The notes: generated by a model not told the origin, from the letters alone. A DNA stretch of 64,000 bases from Jongsikchunia kroppenstedtii DSM 45133 (GCF_000380485.1 NZ_AQYG01000050.1:248001-312000), one strand, 5' to 3'; positions 1 to 9,367 are shown, counted from the first letter of the stretch. Program-made: numbers and translations.

Positions 1-675
1 GGCTCGATCATGTCGACCGACAACGAGCAGTTCACCCAGTACGGGCAGCTGCTGCGGGTCGAGTTCGGCCGGATGGACGGCGGCCAATTCGTTCCGGTGG
101 GCACGCGCATCGCTCCGATCGATCCGGGCGACTCGACGCGACCGAATCGGCCGTGGCGCAATCTGCGGGTGCCGATGAACCTGGTCCCGCCGCGCGCGAC
201 CGCGATGCGGATCGTCGCCGATGACGCGAATCTCGATCCGGGACAGTGGCTGGCGTTCACCCCGCCACGCATTCCGAAGCTGCATACCCTGCAGCAGGTG
301 GTCGGCACCACGCCATCGCTGATCGACTTCACCGTCGGCGACCAGTTCCCCTGCCAGCGTCCGGTGACCAGCACCAACGGGGTCGACGAGATTCCGCAGT
401 TCCGGATCCTTCCGGACCGGATTCGTGCTGTGTCCCAGTCGAAGTCGTGGATGGCCGCGAACGGCGGCGGCCCGCTCGGCACCTACGAGGCGCTGACCAA
501 CGCCGACACCATGTCGTCGTACCTGCAAGGCGATCTGTACGCGGACTGGGGCGAGCTGGAGAAGCTCACACCCGTCGTTCCCGACGCGCCCTCTGCGCAC
601 ATCATGACCGGCGAACGCTCGGTATGGGGCTGGCATCGTGCCGGCGGCATCTGGGTGGTGGCTCAAAATGGATAG
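1..675 (+). CDS. Arabinosyltransferase (EmbA/EmbC type), C-terminal part only
   Basis: The reading frame is open from the first base, so this is the last ~224 residues of a gene that starts outside the window. It matches the C-terminal carbohydrate-binding part of mycobacterial Emb proteins: a W-R-N-L-R-V-P-M stretch, an ITPPR-like FTPPRIPKLHTLQ segment, the family hallmark FPCQRP and a GGGPLG motif followed by an SYLQ...DWG...LTP tail. Emb proteins are multi-spanning GT-C enzymes that add arabinofuranose from decaprenyl-phosphoryl-arabinose to arabinogalactan or lipoarabinomannan on the outer face of the membrane. The stop codon overlaps the start of the next emb gene by 8 bases, which suggests translational coupling. 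EmbA and EmbC cannot be told apart from this fragment; its place before an embB-like gene favours EmbA. Confidence 0.88.
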   Translation, partial: GSIMSTDNEQFTQYGQLLRVEFGRMDGGQFVPVGTRIAPIDPGDSTRPNRPWRNLRVPMNLVPPRATAMRIVADDANLDPGQWLAFTPPRIPKLHTLQQVVGTTPSLIDFTVGDQFPCQRPVTSTNGVDEIPQFRILPDRIRAVSQSKSWMAANGGGPLGTYEALTNADTMSSYLQGDLYADWGELEKLTPVVPDAPSAHIMTGERSVWGWHRAGGIWVVAQNG

Positions 676-3600
676 GCAGGCTGTGAAACAGACCCCGGGT
701 GACCAGGACCTCCAGAGCGGGGGGCTCCGCGACCGCATCAACGACAGCGGAGTGATGCGCCGTATCCGGTCGCTATACGGACCCGACTATCGCAACGTCA
801 GGTGGGCCTCGGTCATCACCGGTGTGCTCGGCCTGCTGCTGGCGCTGATGACACCGCTGCTGCCGATCAAACAGACCACGGCAGAACTGAATTGGCCGCA
901 GCAGAGCCGGGTCTCCGACGTCTCGGCGCCGATGGTGTCGTTCGTGCCGATCGACATGAACTTGTCGATCCCCTGTTCGGCCGCGGCCGAGCTGCCCGCC
1001 GACGGCGGCGTGCTGCTGTCCACGATCCCCAGCGGCGGGGCCGGGGCCAGCGCGCACGGCCTGTTCGTCAAGGCCACCGACGACCGCATCCAGGTCACCG
1101 ACCGCGACATCATGCTCCTCGACGCCAACCGGCATGCCCTGCAGTCGAATCCGTCATGTGCAATCAGCGTGGCGGCCGACACCAAGGGCATCACGGCCAA
1201 GGTCACCGGCGTCCCCGACAGCCAGATGACGCCCGACGACGGCAAGTTCACGGCGGCGATCGGCGATCCGAACATGCGGCCGCAGGTCGTGGGCATCTAC
1301 ACCGATCTGCCGGATTCCACTAACACGGCGGGCATTTCGTTCCACTCGGTGATCGACACTCGCTTCATCAGCACGCCGACTACGCTCAAGTTCGCCGCCA
1401 TGGTCTTCGGCATCCTGATGGTGATCTGTTCGCTGGTCTGCCTGGGCATCCTGGACAACCGGGACGGCCGCAGGCATCGACGGCTGCTGCCCGCCGGGTG
1501 GTGGCGGGTCAAGCCTCTCGATCTGGTGGTCATCGGCGTCTTCGGGCTCTGGTGGCTGATCGGCACCAACACCTCCGACGACGGCTACAACTACATCAAC
1601 GGCCGCGTCGCGCAGGCATCGGGCTACGTGCCCAACTACTTCCGCTACTTCGGCGTCCCACAGGATCCGATGGGCTGGCACATGCAGTTCATCGGCATGA
1701 TGACCCGCATCACCGACGCCCAGCCGTTCATGCGGCTGCCCGCGCTGCTGATGGGCGTGCTCTGCTGGTGGCTGCTGTCCCGAGCGGTCCTGCCGCGTCT
1801 GGGCCATGCGGTGCGCCACAGCACCGCCGCCTACTGGGCCGCCGCCGGTGTGCTGCTGGCGATCTGGCTGCCGTTCAACAACGGTCTGCGTCCCGAGGGT
1901 GCAATCGCCCTGGGCGCGCTGCTCACCTGGTGCTCGGTCGACCGGGCCATCGCCACCCGGCGACTGCTGCCGCTGGCGTTCGGCATCCTGTTCGCCGCGT
2001 TCACACTCGCGCTGGCGCCCAACGGCCTGATGGCGGTGCTGGCGCTGGTCGTCGGCATCCGGCAGATCGTCAAGATCCTGGTCAAGCGAAGCAAGCGGGA
2101 CGGCCTGCTGCCGCTGCTGGCACCGATCCTCGCGGCCGGTTTCGCCGTACTCTACGAGGTATTCGCCGATCAGGGCGTGGCCACCGACCTGGTCGCCACC
2201 AAGGTGTCCGGCGCGGTCGGCCCGAACGAAAAGTGGTGGGTCGAGCCGATCCGCTACTACTACCTGCTCGGCCCGTCGCAGGACGGCGCGCTCTCGCGGC
2301 GCTTCGGCATCCTGCTGGGCCTGCTGGCCGTCGCGATCGTGATCGCCGTGATGCTCAAGCGTCGCCACCCGGTGGGCATCGCCCGCGGTCCCGTGTGGCG
2401 CCTGTGCGCGACCGTGCCCGGCACGATGTTCGTGTTGGCGTTCACGCCGACCAAGTGGAGCCATCACTTCGGTGTCTTCGCCGGCATCCTGGCCGCGGTG
2501 GCCGGCGTTGCGGCCGCGATGGGGATGCCCGCGCTGATGCGTCGCCGCCGCAACCGCTCCTTTGTGATCGCGGCGTGCCTGTACGTCGCGGCCATCGCAT
2601 TCTCCGGTGCGAACAACTACTGGTTCGCCGGCGCCTGGGGCGTGCCCTGGTGGAACCAGCCGCCGGTGCTGGCCGGCGTCAGGCTGTACTGGCTCGCCCT
2701 GGCCGCCGCGTTGGTGTTCACCGCGCTCGGCCTGTGGCAGCACTTCCGGGACGATTATGCGGGCGAGGCTGTCGCCACCGGGCCGGTGTGGGGAAAGCGG
2801 TTGCCGTTCAAGGCATCGCCGATCCCGGTCGTCGCCGGCTTGATGATCGCCTTCGAGCTGCTGACCATGCTCAAGGCCGATGTCCACCAGCGGCACAGCT
2901 GGTCATGGCTGAATTCCAATGTGTCCGCGCTCAAGGGTGACAAGTGCTCGCTCGCCGACCGGGTGATCGTCGAGCCCGATCCGAACACCGGAATCCTCAG
3001 CGCCGCACGCGTTGCCGGACAGCGCAATGTCTCCCCCGGGGACACGCTCGCCGGAAACGATGCGGTCGGATTCTCGCCGAACGGCGTCAAGGGCGGAACG
3101 AGTATCGACCCGACGATCAACAGCGACGGTTCGAGCGCCCCTGGCGTCACGGGAAGCAACGACTCCGACTCGTCGGCAGCGGCCGCCGGCACCGGTGGCC
3201 CCGTCGCCACCAGCAGTTCGGGCACCACCAGCAGTCCCGGCACCACCGGCGGTTCAGCCACCGCGGCGGGCGGCGAGAACGCGGGCGTGAACGGCTCGAC
3301 GGTGCAGCTGCCGTTCGGCCTGAATCCGAAGACCACACCCGTCCTGGGCAGCTTCGGCGCGCCCGGCGGATCGGCATCGCTGACCAGCGACTGGTACGCG
3401 ATGAACCGACGCTCGTCCGACACCCCGCTGATCACCATGTCGGTGGCAGGCTCGGTGCAGGCGGCGAGCGCCCAGGGCGTCACGTACGGCGGCCCGCAGG
3501 TGCGCCTGCAGTTCGGCGCGGTCGACGCCGCAGGCAATGTCACGCCGGTCGGGTTCATCGATCCGTACGACGCCACCGGCGGGCCGTTCTGGCGCAACCT

Positions 3601-4105
3601 GCGGTTCCCGATGGACAAGGCACCGCGGAACGCCACCGTCGTTCGCGTGGTCGTGAAGGACACCTCGGGCGGATCCAACGACTGGGTGGCCATCACCCCG
3701 CCGCGGATGACGCCGATGGTCACCCTGGATCAGCTTGTCGGACATACCGATCCGGTGCTGATCGACTGGGAGGCGGCGTTCGAATTCCCGTGCCAGCGGC
3801 CGATGCAGTACCGCTACGGGCTGACCGAGGTGCCGAAGTGGCGCATCATGCCCGACACGCTCGGCACGTACTTCAACTCGCAACGCTGGCAGTCCGGCAA
3901 GTTCGGCGGACCGCTCGGCGTCACCGATTCGATGCTGACGTCGACGCTCATCCCGGGCTACCTGAAGAACGACTGGGGCCTGGATTGGGGTGGCCTGCAA
4001 CGGTTCACGGAGATCCAGCCGGCCCCGCCGGCCGAGTTGGAGATGGGCACCGAGAACCGCTCCGGTCTGTGGACCCCGGGTCCGATCCGGTCGGTGTCCT
4101 ACTAG
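668..4105 (+). CDS. embB: Arabinosyltransferase EmbB-like (1145 aa)
   Basis: GT-C arabinosyltransferase of arabinogalactan synthesis, the ethambutol target family. The ATG at 668 is preferred over a GTG at 638 because it overlaps the upstream stop by only 8 bases. Residues ~47-70 form the first membrane helix. An extracytoplasmic jelly-roll domain follows, then a multi-helix region (~240-780) that begins with the catalytic DDGY motif (Asp304-Asp305), and a C-terminal carbohydrate-binding part with FPCQRP. Anchored on DDGY and the following R-V, the position of M. tuberculosis EmbB Met306 is Asn311 here, while Tyr319 and Asp328 equivalents (Tyr324, Asp333) are kept. A Ser/Gly/Thr-rich linker (~residues 815-890) is longer than I recall for mycobacterial EmbB. 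The EmbB assignment rests on family and position; functional identity with EmbB rather than EmbA is not proven. Confidence 0.9.
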   Translation: MDRQAVKQTPGDQDLQSGGLRDRINDSGVMRRIRSLYGPDYRNVRWASVITGVLGLLLALMTPLLPIKQTTAELNWPQQSRVSDVSAPMVSFVPIDMNLSIPCSAAAELPADGGVLLSTIPSGGAGASAHGLFVKATDDRIQVTDRDIMLLDANRHALQSNPSCAISVAADTKGITAKVTGVPDSQMTPDDGKFTAAIGDPNMRPQVVGIYTDLPDSTNTAGISFHSVIDTRFISTPTTLKFAAMVFGILMVICSLVCLGILDNRDGRRHRRLLPAGWWRVKPLDLVVIGVFGLWWLIGTNTSDDGYNYINGRVAQASGYVPNYFRYFGVPQDPMGWHMQFIGMMTRITDAQPFMRLPALLMGVLCWWLLSRAVLPRLGHAVRHSTAAYWAAAGVLLAIWLPFNNGLRPEGAIALGALLTWCSVDRAIATRRLLPLAFGILFAAFTLALAPNGLMAVLALVVGIRQIVKILVKRSKRDGLLPLLAPILAAGFAVLYEVFADQGVATDLVATKVSGAVGPNEKWWVEPIRYYYLLGPSQDGALSRRFGILLGLLAVAIVIAVMLKRRHPVGIARGPVWRLCATVPGTMFVLAFTPTKWSHHFGVFAGILAAVAGVAAAMGMPALMRRRRNRSFVIAACLYVAAIAFSGANNYWFAGAWGVPWWNQPPVLAGVRLYWLALAAALVFTALGLWQHFRDDYAGEAVATGPVWGKRLPFKASPIPVVAGLMIAFELLTMLKADVHQRHSWSWLNSNVSALKGDKCSLADRVIVEPDPNTGILSAARVAGQRNVSPGDTLAGNDAVGFSPNGVKGGTSIDPTINSDGSSAPGVTGSNDSDSSAAAAGTGGPVATSSSGTTSSPGTTGGSATAAGGENAGVNGSTVQLPFGLNPKTTPVLGSFGAPGGSASLTSDWYAMNRRSSDTPLITMSVAGSVQAASAQGVTYGGPQVRLQFGAVDAAGNVTPVGFIDPYDATGGPFWRNLRFPMDKAPRNATVVRVVVKDTSGGSNDWVAITPPRMTPMVTLDQLVGHTDPVLIDWEAAFEFPCQRPMQYRYGLTEVPKWRIMPDTLGTYFNSQRWQSGKFGGPLGVTDSMLTSTLIPGYLKNDWGLDWGGLQRFTEIQPAPPAELEMGTENRSGLWTPGPIRSVSY

Positions 4106-4128
4106 GTTCACCGCCCGCGGACCGCGGG

Positions 4129-4198
4129 AGATCCGCGCCGCATATGCAGATCCGCGCCGGCTGTAGCCGGCGCGGATCTGTATTTCTGGCGCGAATTC
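4129..4198. repeat. 70-bp nested-palindrome repeat, copy A (terminator-like)
   Basis: The inner part is a perfect 13-bp inverted repeat (agatccgcgccgg at 4148-4160, ccggcgcggatct at 4167-4179) with a 6-base loop. Outer arms (agatccgcgcc at 4129-4139, ggcgcgaattc at 4188-4198) repeat the same core in inverted orientation. It lies between the convergent ends of the emb gene and the acyl-CoA dehydrogenase gene and could terminate transcription in both directions. A second copy with clear similarity along its whole length is at 11264-11333, so this is a dispersed element rather than a simple terminator. Confidence 0.75.
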
Positions 4199-4204
4199 GG
4201 TGCG

Positions 4205-5914
4205 CTAGTCCGCCATCTCGTAACGGCCGCACAGTTCGGCGACCGCTTGCCAGACCCGATCGGTGCGGGCCGCGTCGATGACCGGCCGAGCCACCACCTC
4301 GTCAGCCCACCGCACCTGGGCGTCACTGGCGCCGGCCTTGCCGAGCAGGGTGACGGCCTCGGCGCTGAAGTCGCGGATCAGCGTCTCGAAGATGCCGTCG
4401 ACCAGATCGTCGTCGAGCCCGACGACCTCCGCCTGCTCGAGGATCAGACCGCCGTAGACGATCAGCGTGAACAGCTCGCCGATGGTCAGCTGAACGTCCA
4501 TGTCCGCACCGGTGGCGTCGCCCGATTCGGCCAGCCCCGCAAATGATTCCGCGAGAGAGGTGAACAGCGCCACATTCGGCAGATCCGCGCGCTGCCGGTA
4601 GGCGTCCCGCCACTGCCCGAACCGGACTTTCGAGAGCCCCCGGGCCTCGCCCTGCCGGAAGAGGAACTCATCGTCGGCGGCATCCTCTCGGGTACCGATC
4701 GCCGGTACCTCGGTCGGCGCCAACAGGTAGTTGGGCATGAACTTGAGGATCAGCGCCAGATTCACCGCGACCGTGCCCTCGAGCTTCGGCAGCCCGTCGA
4801 CGTCGACCTTCGCGATTGGCACGAAGGTGTCGGCCTCGAACCCCTTGGCCGCCACGATGTCCGCTAGCACGGTGACCACGCGCTGCGCCTCGGTGGTGAC
4901 CTTCATCTTGGTCACCGGGTTGAACAGCAGGTAGCGGCAGTCATCCGGGGTCGCCGACCGGAAGTAGTCGATCGCCCGGCTGGAGAACAACCGCATCGCA
5001 ATCAGCCTCGTGTACGCCTCGACGAACCCGCTCCGGATGTGCGGGAAGTCGGTCACGGGGCGGCCGAACAGGATTCGGCGATGGGTGTGCGTGATCGACT
5101 CGTACAGGGCGTGCGTCGCCAGCCCGACACCGCCGAAGCAGAGATTGAACTTTCCGATATTGACGGTGTTCAGCGCCGCCGAGAACGCCGCCGCGCCGCG
5201 GTGCAGGATGTCCTCGTCCCCGACCGGGTAATCCTCCAGCGCAAACTCGGCGACATACATCTGCGACGGGACGATGTTCTTCACGACGCGATAGTTCGGA
5301 TGATTCGCGTCGGCGCGGAAGAAGACGTACCCGTCGGCGCCGTCCACGCCCTCGATCCGACCGAACACCGACACGATCTCGGCGCAGTTGCCGTTGCCGA
5401 TGTAGTACTTGGAACCGGTCGCCAGGTAGCCGCCGTTTCCGTCCGGCCGCAGCACCATGTCCGTCGAGTAGATGTCGGCGCCGTGCTCCTTCTCCGAAAG
5501 CCCGAACGCCGCAACGGCTCCCGCCTCCAACGCCGCCGCGGCATCGGCCTTGGCGGACTCGTTGTCGCTCTGCCACACCGGCGCCAAGCCTAGGACGGTC
5601 ACCTGCCACGGGTACCAGTAGTTGAGGCCGTAGAAGCCCAGGATCTCCGACAACGCCGCGACCCGGGCCGTGTCCCAACGCTTGTCGGGATTACCTCCGG
5701 CGTGGGCCGCCGGCGTCAACAAGGTGGCGAACAGCTTTTCGCGAGCCGCGAAGTCCAGGAAGTCGTGGTAGTAGACCTTGCGGTGGTAGTCGCTGGTGAG
5801 CGTGGCCTTCCCACGCTTTTCGAACCAGTCGACGGTGGCCCGCAGCAGTTTCGCGGTCCGGTCGTCGAACTGGCCGAAGTCCCATCGCACGGGGTCGAGC
5901 AGCAGATCGGTCAT
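4205..5914 (-). CDS. Acyl-CoA dehydrogenase, FadE35-like (569 aa)
   Basis: Flavin-dependent acyl-CoA dehydrogenase family member; expected to oxidise an acyl-CoA thioester to the enoyl form with FAD. The N-terminal helical domain is followed by the middle beta-domain with the flavin/substrate motif AAFGLSEKEHGADIYSTD (near residue 140) and a SKYYIGNGNCAE segment, then a long helical C-terminus. At 569 aa it is longer than short-chain FadEs (~380-400 aa) and is like Rv3797 FadE35, which also lies next to embB in M. tuberculosis, although there in the other orientation. A divergent TetR gene starts 105 bp upstream and the intervening sequence holds an inverted repeat, so local repression is likely. 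The substrate is unknown. Confidence 0.85.
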   Translation of the reverse strand: MTDLLLDPVRWDFGQFDDRTAKLLRATVDWFEKRGKATLTSDYHRKVYYHDFLDFAAREKLFATLLTPAAHAGGNPDKRWDTARVAALSEILGFYGLNYWYPWQVTVLGLAPVWQSDNESAKADAAAALEAGAVAAFGLSEKEHGADIYSTDMVLRPDGNGGYLATGSKYYIGNGNCAEIVSVFGRIEGVDGADGYVFFRADANHPNYRVVKNIVPSQMYVAEFALEDYPVGDEDILHRGAAAFSAALNTVNIGKFNLCFGGVGLATHALYESITHTHRRILFGRPVTDFPHIRSGFVEAYTRLIAMRLFSSRAIDYFRSATPDDCRYLLFNPVTKMKVTTEAQRVVTVLADIVAAKGFEADTFVPIAKVDVDGLPKLEGTVAVNLALILKFMPNYLLAPTEVPAIGTREDAADDEFLFRQGEARGLSKVRFGQWRDAYRQRADLPNVALFTSLAESFAGLAESGDATGADMDVQLTIGELFTLIVYGGLILEQAEVVGLDDDLVDGIFETLIRDFSAEAVTLLGKAGASDAQVRWADEVVARPVIDAARTDRVWQAVAELCGRYEMAD

Positions 5915-5969
5915 GTGTGATCACCTCGGGGCTTGGTATCGAAAACAACGAGACCGTAGCAATCCGCGC

Positions 5970-5998
5970 GAACACAATGCAACGGCTACGTTGTATTC
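5970..5998. promoter_or_regulatory. Candidate TetR operator
   Basis: Arms gaacacaa (5970-5977) and ttgtattc (5991-5998) match at 7 of 8 positions when inverted, in the 105-bp gap between the divergent acyl-CoA dehydrogenase and TetR genes. A related half-site, cgaaaacaacg, lies just upstream at about 5940-5950. Position and symmetry fit autoregulation by the TetR protein; no direct evidence of binding. Confidence 0.4.
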
Positions 5999-6019
5999 GA
6001 ACCGGACTATGATGCTGCA

Positions 6020-6643
6020 ATGGCGTCTCCCACCACTCCGCCCACCCGCCGTCGATACTCACCACGGATGTCGCCGGCGCAGCGCCGCGAACAGGTGCTC
6101 GACGCGGCGTTGACGGTGGTGGCGAAGCGATCGCTGGCCGACCTGTCCATGGAGGCCGTGGCCGCGGAGGCCGGGGTCGCCAAGACGGTCGTCTACTCGG
6201 TGTTCCGGTCGCGGACCGAGCTGGTCTCCTCGCTGCTGGCACGCGAGCATGCGGCCGGCATCCACCAGGTGCGCGCGGCCATCCCCGACCAGGTCAGCGA
6301 CATGAATGCGGGGGATCGATTCGGGGCCACCATCAGCAGTTTCGTCACCGAGGTGCTGCGGCATCCGGTGCGGTGGCGGCTGATCCTCACGGCGCCGGAC
6401 ACGGCGCCGACCGAGTACCGCAACGAACTCCGCTCGGCCCGCGGCGGCCTGATCACCGCGACCCGGCAGCTGCTGGACGCCAGCCCCACGGTGCTGCCCG
6501 ACATGGACACCGAGCTGCTGGCGCATCTGATGATCTCGACCGGCGAGATGCTCGGCCGCCTGGCGATCGGCGACCGTCAGCGATTCACGACCGACCGATT
6601 GACGGAGTTCGCGCAGCAGATCGCGGCCAGGCTGGTCGGCTGA
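6020..6643 (+). CDS. TetR-family transcriptional regulator (207 aa)
   Basis: The N-terminus holds a typical TetR helix-turn-helix: RREQVLDAALTVVAKRSLAD, then MEAVAAEAGVAKTVVYSVFR (about residues 15-60). The remainder is a helical ligand-binding and dimerisation domain with no recognisable specificity. The gene is divergent from the FadE35-like gene and is followed 76 bp later by the MpaB-type oxygenase, so it may control one or both. The start at 6020 places the HTH at the usual distance from the N-terminus. Confidence 0.88.
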   Translation: MASPTTPPTRRRYSPRMSPAQRREQVLDAALTVVAKRSLADLSMEAVAAEAGVAKTVVYSVFRSRTELVSSLLAREHAAGIHQVRAAIPDQVSDMNAGDRFGATISSFVTEVLRHPVRWRLILTAPDTAPTEYRNELRSARGGLITATRQLLDASPTVLPDMDTELLAHLMISTGEMLGRLAIGDRQRFTTDRLTEFAQQIAARLVG

Positions 6644-6719
6644 CAGGCCTTAATGTACGGTGGTGTTCAATTCATCGCCCGGCGGCGGTGACTCTGACCC
6701 GACCGACGCGAGGTGACGC

Positions 6720-7667
6720 ATGGCGAACACTCCCGACCGCGACGTAGCCGTCCGGTTCCCGTTCGGCAACCCCGACGACCGCGAGGACTACGGCTTCTTC
6801 GGCCCCGGCTCGCCGACCTGGAAGGTGTGGACGTCGCCGACCGCGCTACTGGGCTTCCAGCGCTCGGTCGTCCTCGAACATTTCGATCCGCATCTGGCGG
6901 CCGCGGTGGCCGACGCCGCGGGCATCTACACCGATCCCCGGGGCCGGCTCGACGGCACCCTCGCCTACTTCCTCATCGTCGCGACCTGCGACGGGCGCAC
7001 GGCGATCGAATCCGCAGAGCTGCTCAAGAAGGTCCATGCCCGGATCACCGGCGTCGACCCGGTCACCGGAAAGCGCTACAGCGCAAACAATCCCGACTCC
7101 CAGCTCTGGATTCACGTGACCGGCTGGCATTCGGTACTCAAGTGCTACGAGATGTACGGGCCGGGCAAGCTCAGCGCGGCGGAGGAGGCGCAGTACTGGC
7201 GCGAATGCGTCGTGGCCGCCGAGCTGCAGACCTGCCGCGTCGCGGACGTCCCCACGAGCCGCGCCGAGGTGCATGACTATTTCGCCGCGATGCGGCCCAC
7301 GCTGCGCTCGTCGGAGCACGCCGAACGCGCCATGCACTACCTGCTCCGCACGGATCTCGAACACGCGTCCCCGCAGTTCTGGGCGATGAGCCGGGCCATG
7401 GCACCCGCGACCATCGCGACCCTGCCGACCTGGATGCGCGTCGAAGGCCGCTTCGATCAGCCGCGTGCGCTCGACGCCTCGGCCCGCGCGGCGACCAGAA
7501 TGGCGATGCGTGTCGGCAGGTCACCGGGCCTGATGCACCGCCTCATCCGCACGCCGCTGCCGATGACCGACGCCGTACTGCAGGCCCACTATCGGCGCTC
7601 CGAGCCGGCCGTTCGCCGCGTCGTCACCCCCACCGAGGTACGCACGCGTCTCGCCGCTGCGGGCTGA
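6720..7667 (+). CDS. MpaB/DUF2236-family oxygenase-like protein (315 aa)
   Basis: Belongs to the large actinobacterial DUF2236 family, related to the fungal mycophenolic-acid oxygenase MpaB and latex-clearing protein, which are haem-type oxygenases. Supporting features are the N-terminal DYGFFGPGSPTWKVW segment, the central R-x(2)-T-x-Y/F and W-I-H-V-T-G motif with a His suited to metal or haem binding (near residue 140), and the usual length. A GAGGTG ribosome-binding site precedes the ATG at 6720. The actual substrate is not known; neighbouring acyl-CoA dehydrogenase and acyl-CoA synthetase genes suggest oxidation of a lipid or terpenoid. Confidence 0.8.
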   Translation: MANTPDRDVAVRFPFGNPDDREDYGFFGPGSPTWKVWTSPTALLGFQRSVVLEHFDPHLAAAVADAAGIYTDPRGRLDGTLAYFLIVATCDGRTAIESAELLKKVHARITGVDPVTGKRYSANNPDSQLWIHVTGWHSVLKCYEMYGPGKLSAAEEAQYWRECVVAAELQTCRVADVPTSRAEVHDYFAAMRPTLRSSEHAERAMHYLLRTDLEHASPQFWAMSRAMAPATIATLPTWMRVEGRFDQPRALDASARAATRMAMRVGRSPGLMHRLIRTPLPMTDAVLQAHYRRSEPAVRRVVTPTEVRTRLAAAG

Positions 7668-7694
7668 TCCCGCCCTCTCACAAGGATTGCGCCG

Positions 7695-9284
7695 CTAGTC
7701 GTCGGTGTTGCGCAGCGAGGTCTTGAGCACCTTGCCGCTGGTGTTGCGCGGCAGCTCGTCGAGCCAGCGCAGCACCGTCGGGTGCTTGTACCGAGCAAGC
7801 TTGTCCCCCAAAAAGTCTCGCAGCTCATCGACCGTCGGCCGCGGCGCATCGGGCCGGGCGACGACGGCCGCGACCACCGCCTCACCCCATTTGTCGTCGG
7901 GACGGCCGTAGACGGCGACATCCACGATCGCCTCATGGTCGGCGACCGCCGCCTCGACCTCGGCGCTGTAGACATTCTCGCCGCCGGTGATGATCATGTC
8001 CTTGCTGCGGTCGACCACCCAGAGGAAGCCGTCCTCGTCCTCGCGGACCAGGTCGCCGGAATGGAACCAGCCGCCCGCGAAGGCCTTCTTGGTCTCCTCC
8101 GGCTTGTTCCAGTAGCCGAGCATCATGTTCGGCCCGCGGTAAACGATCTCGCCGACCTCGCCGACCGGCACGTCCTCCATCAGCGGATCGACGATGCGGT
8201 AGCTGATCGCCGGGACCGGCTTGCCGACCGAGCCGATCTTGCGGATCGCGTCCTCGCCGAGCAGCAAGCAGGTGACCGGGCTCATCTCCGTCTGGCCGAA
8301 GGCCGCGACGGTCTCCGCCTCCGGGAACGTCTCGGCCATGGTGCGCAGCAGCGACGGCGTCGCGGGCGCGGCGCCCCAGCTCATGGTCCGCAGCACCACC
8401 TCGCGCGGCTGCCGCAGCTGCTCGGCGCACACGGCCTGCCACATCGCCGGGACCAGGAAGATCGACGTAACCTTCTCTGCGGCAAGCTGATCCAGCAGCG
8501 CACCCGGGTCGAACGAGCCGGCGTCGTAAATGACCGTCGGGATGCCCGCGAACATGTTCCCCGCCACGCCGGCGAGGCCGGCCACATGGAACATCGGCGG
8601 CACGGCCATCGCGATGTTGTCGTCGCGGCGTTCCTTCGCCGCGCGCAGCACGGTCACGCATTGGCTGAGCAGGTTGCCGTGGCTGAGCACCGCGCCCTTG
8701 GGTCGGCCGGTGGTGCCGGAGGTGTACATGATGACGGCCGGGGTCTCGGCGGTCAGCGGCGTCGGCGGATGCGGGTCGCCCGACTCGGCGATCAGCTCGT
8801 CGTAGTCCAGCACGCCGTCGCCGGGCTCTCCGTCCAGCACGACGACCAACGAGAGCTCCGGCACCGTGGCACTCACCGCGGTCGCGAGCGTCTGCAGCGC
8901 GCGTTCGGTGATCACGGCCTTCGCCCCGCAGTCGGTGGCCTGGTACTCCATCTCGGCCGGGGTCAGCCGGAAGTTCACGGTGACGACGATTGCGCCGATC
9001 GCGGTGATCGCCAGCGCCGATTCGATGTACTCGGGCCGATTGAGCATGAGCACCAGAACCCGGTCGCCGGCACCGACCCCGCGCCGGTGCAGCGCATCCG
9101 CCAGCGCGTGCACCCGATCATGGGCCTGTTGCCAGGTCTGGACCCGATCGCCGTAGGTCAGGGCCGGTTCGTCCGGCTTGTTCTCGGCATGCCGCGCCAG
9201 ATGCGAGTTCCAATTGTCCTGCCGGGCAAGGGAGATCTCCGGATCTTCGAATCCCAGACCCAACCCGATCGACTGCTGCGCCAT
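7695..9284 (-). CDS. Acyl-CoA synthetase / AMP-dependent ligase (529 aa)
   Basis: ANL-superfamily enzyme that activates a carboxylic acid through an acyl-AMP to the CoA thioester. The motifs are in order: the ATP-binding YTSGTTGRPKGAVLSHGN, the adenine-pocket SWGAAPATPSLL and FGQTEMSP, the hinge region FHSGDLVREDEDGFLWVVDRSKDMI, and the C-terminal catalytic Lys in PRNTSGKVLK. Length is normal for FadD-type enzymes. It lies 83 bp downstream of ssuB on the same strand and could be read through from the sulfur operon, but it may equally serve with the FadE and MpaB-type genes. Substrate chain length cannot be inferred. Confidence 0.88.
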   Translation of the reverse strand: MAQQSIGLGLGFEDPEISLARQDNWNSHLARHAENKPDEPALTYGDRVQTWQQAHDRVHALADALHRRGVGAGDRVLVLMLNRPEYIESALAITAIGAIVVTVNFRLTPAEMEYQATDCGAKAVITERALQTLATAVSATVPELSLVVVLDGEPGDGVLDYDELIAESGDPHPPTPLTAETPAVIMYTSGTTGRPKGAVLSHGNLLSQCVTVLRAAKERRDDNIAMAVPPMFHVAGLAGVAGNMFAGIPTVIYDAGSFDPGALLDQLAAEKVTSIFLVPAMWQAVCAEQLRQPREVVLRTMSWGAAPATPSLLRTMAETFPEAETVAAFGQTEMSPVTCLLLGEDAIRKIGSVGKPVPAISYRIVDPLMEDVPVGEVGEIVYRGPNMMLGYWNKPEETKKAFAGGWFHSGDLVREDEDGFLWVVDRSKDMIITGGENVYSAEVEAAVADHEAIVDVAVYGRPDDKWGEAVVAAVVARPDAPRPTVDELRDFLGDKLARYKHPTVLRWLDELPRNTSGKVLKTSLRNTDD

Positions 9285-9367
9285 GTCTTCCCCTTCGCCA
9301 GCGACCCCTCGAACCTATCGAGCGATCGCCCGGCCGTCAGGAGATTGCCGAGATGACCCGGTCGCCG

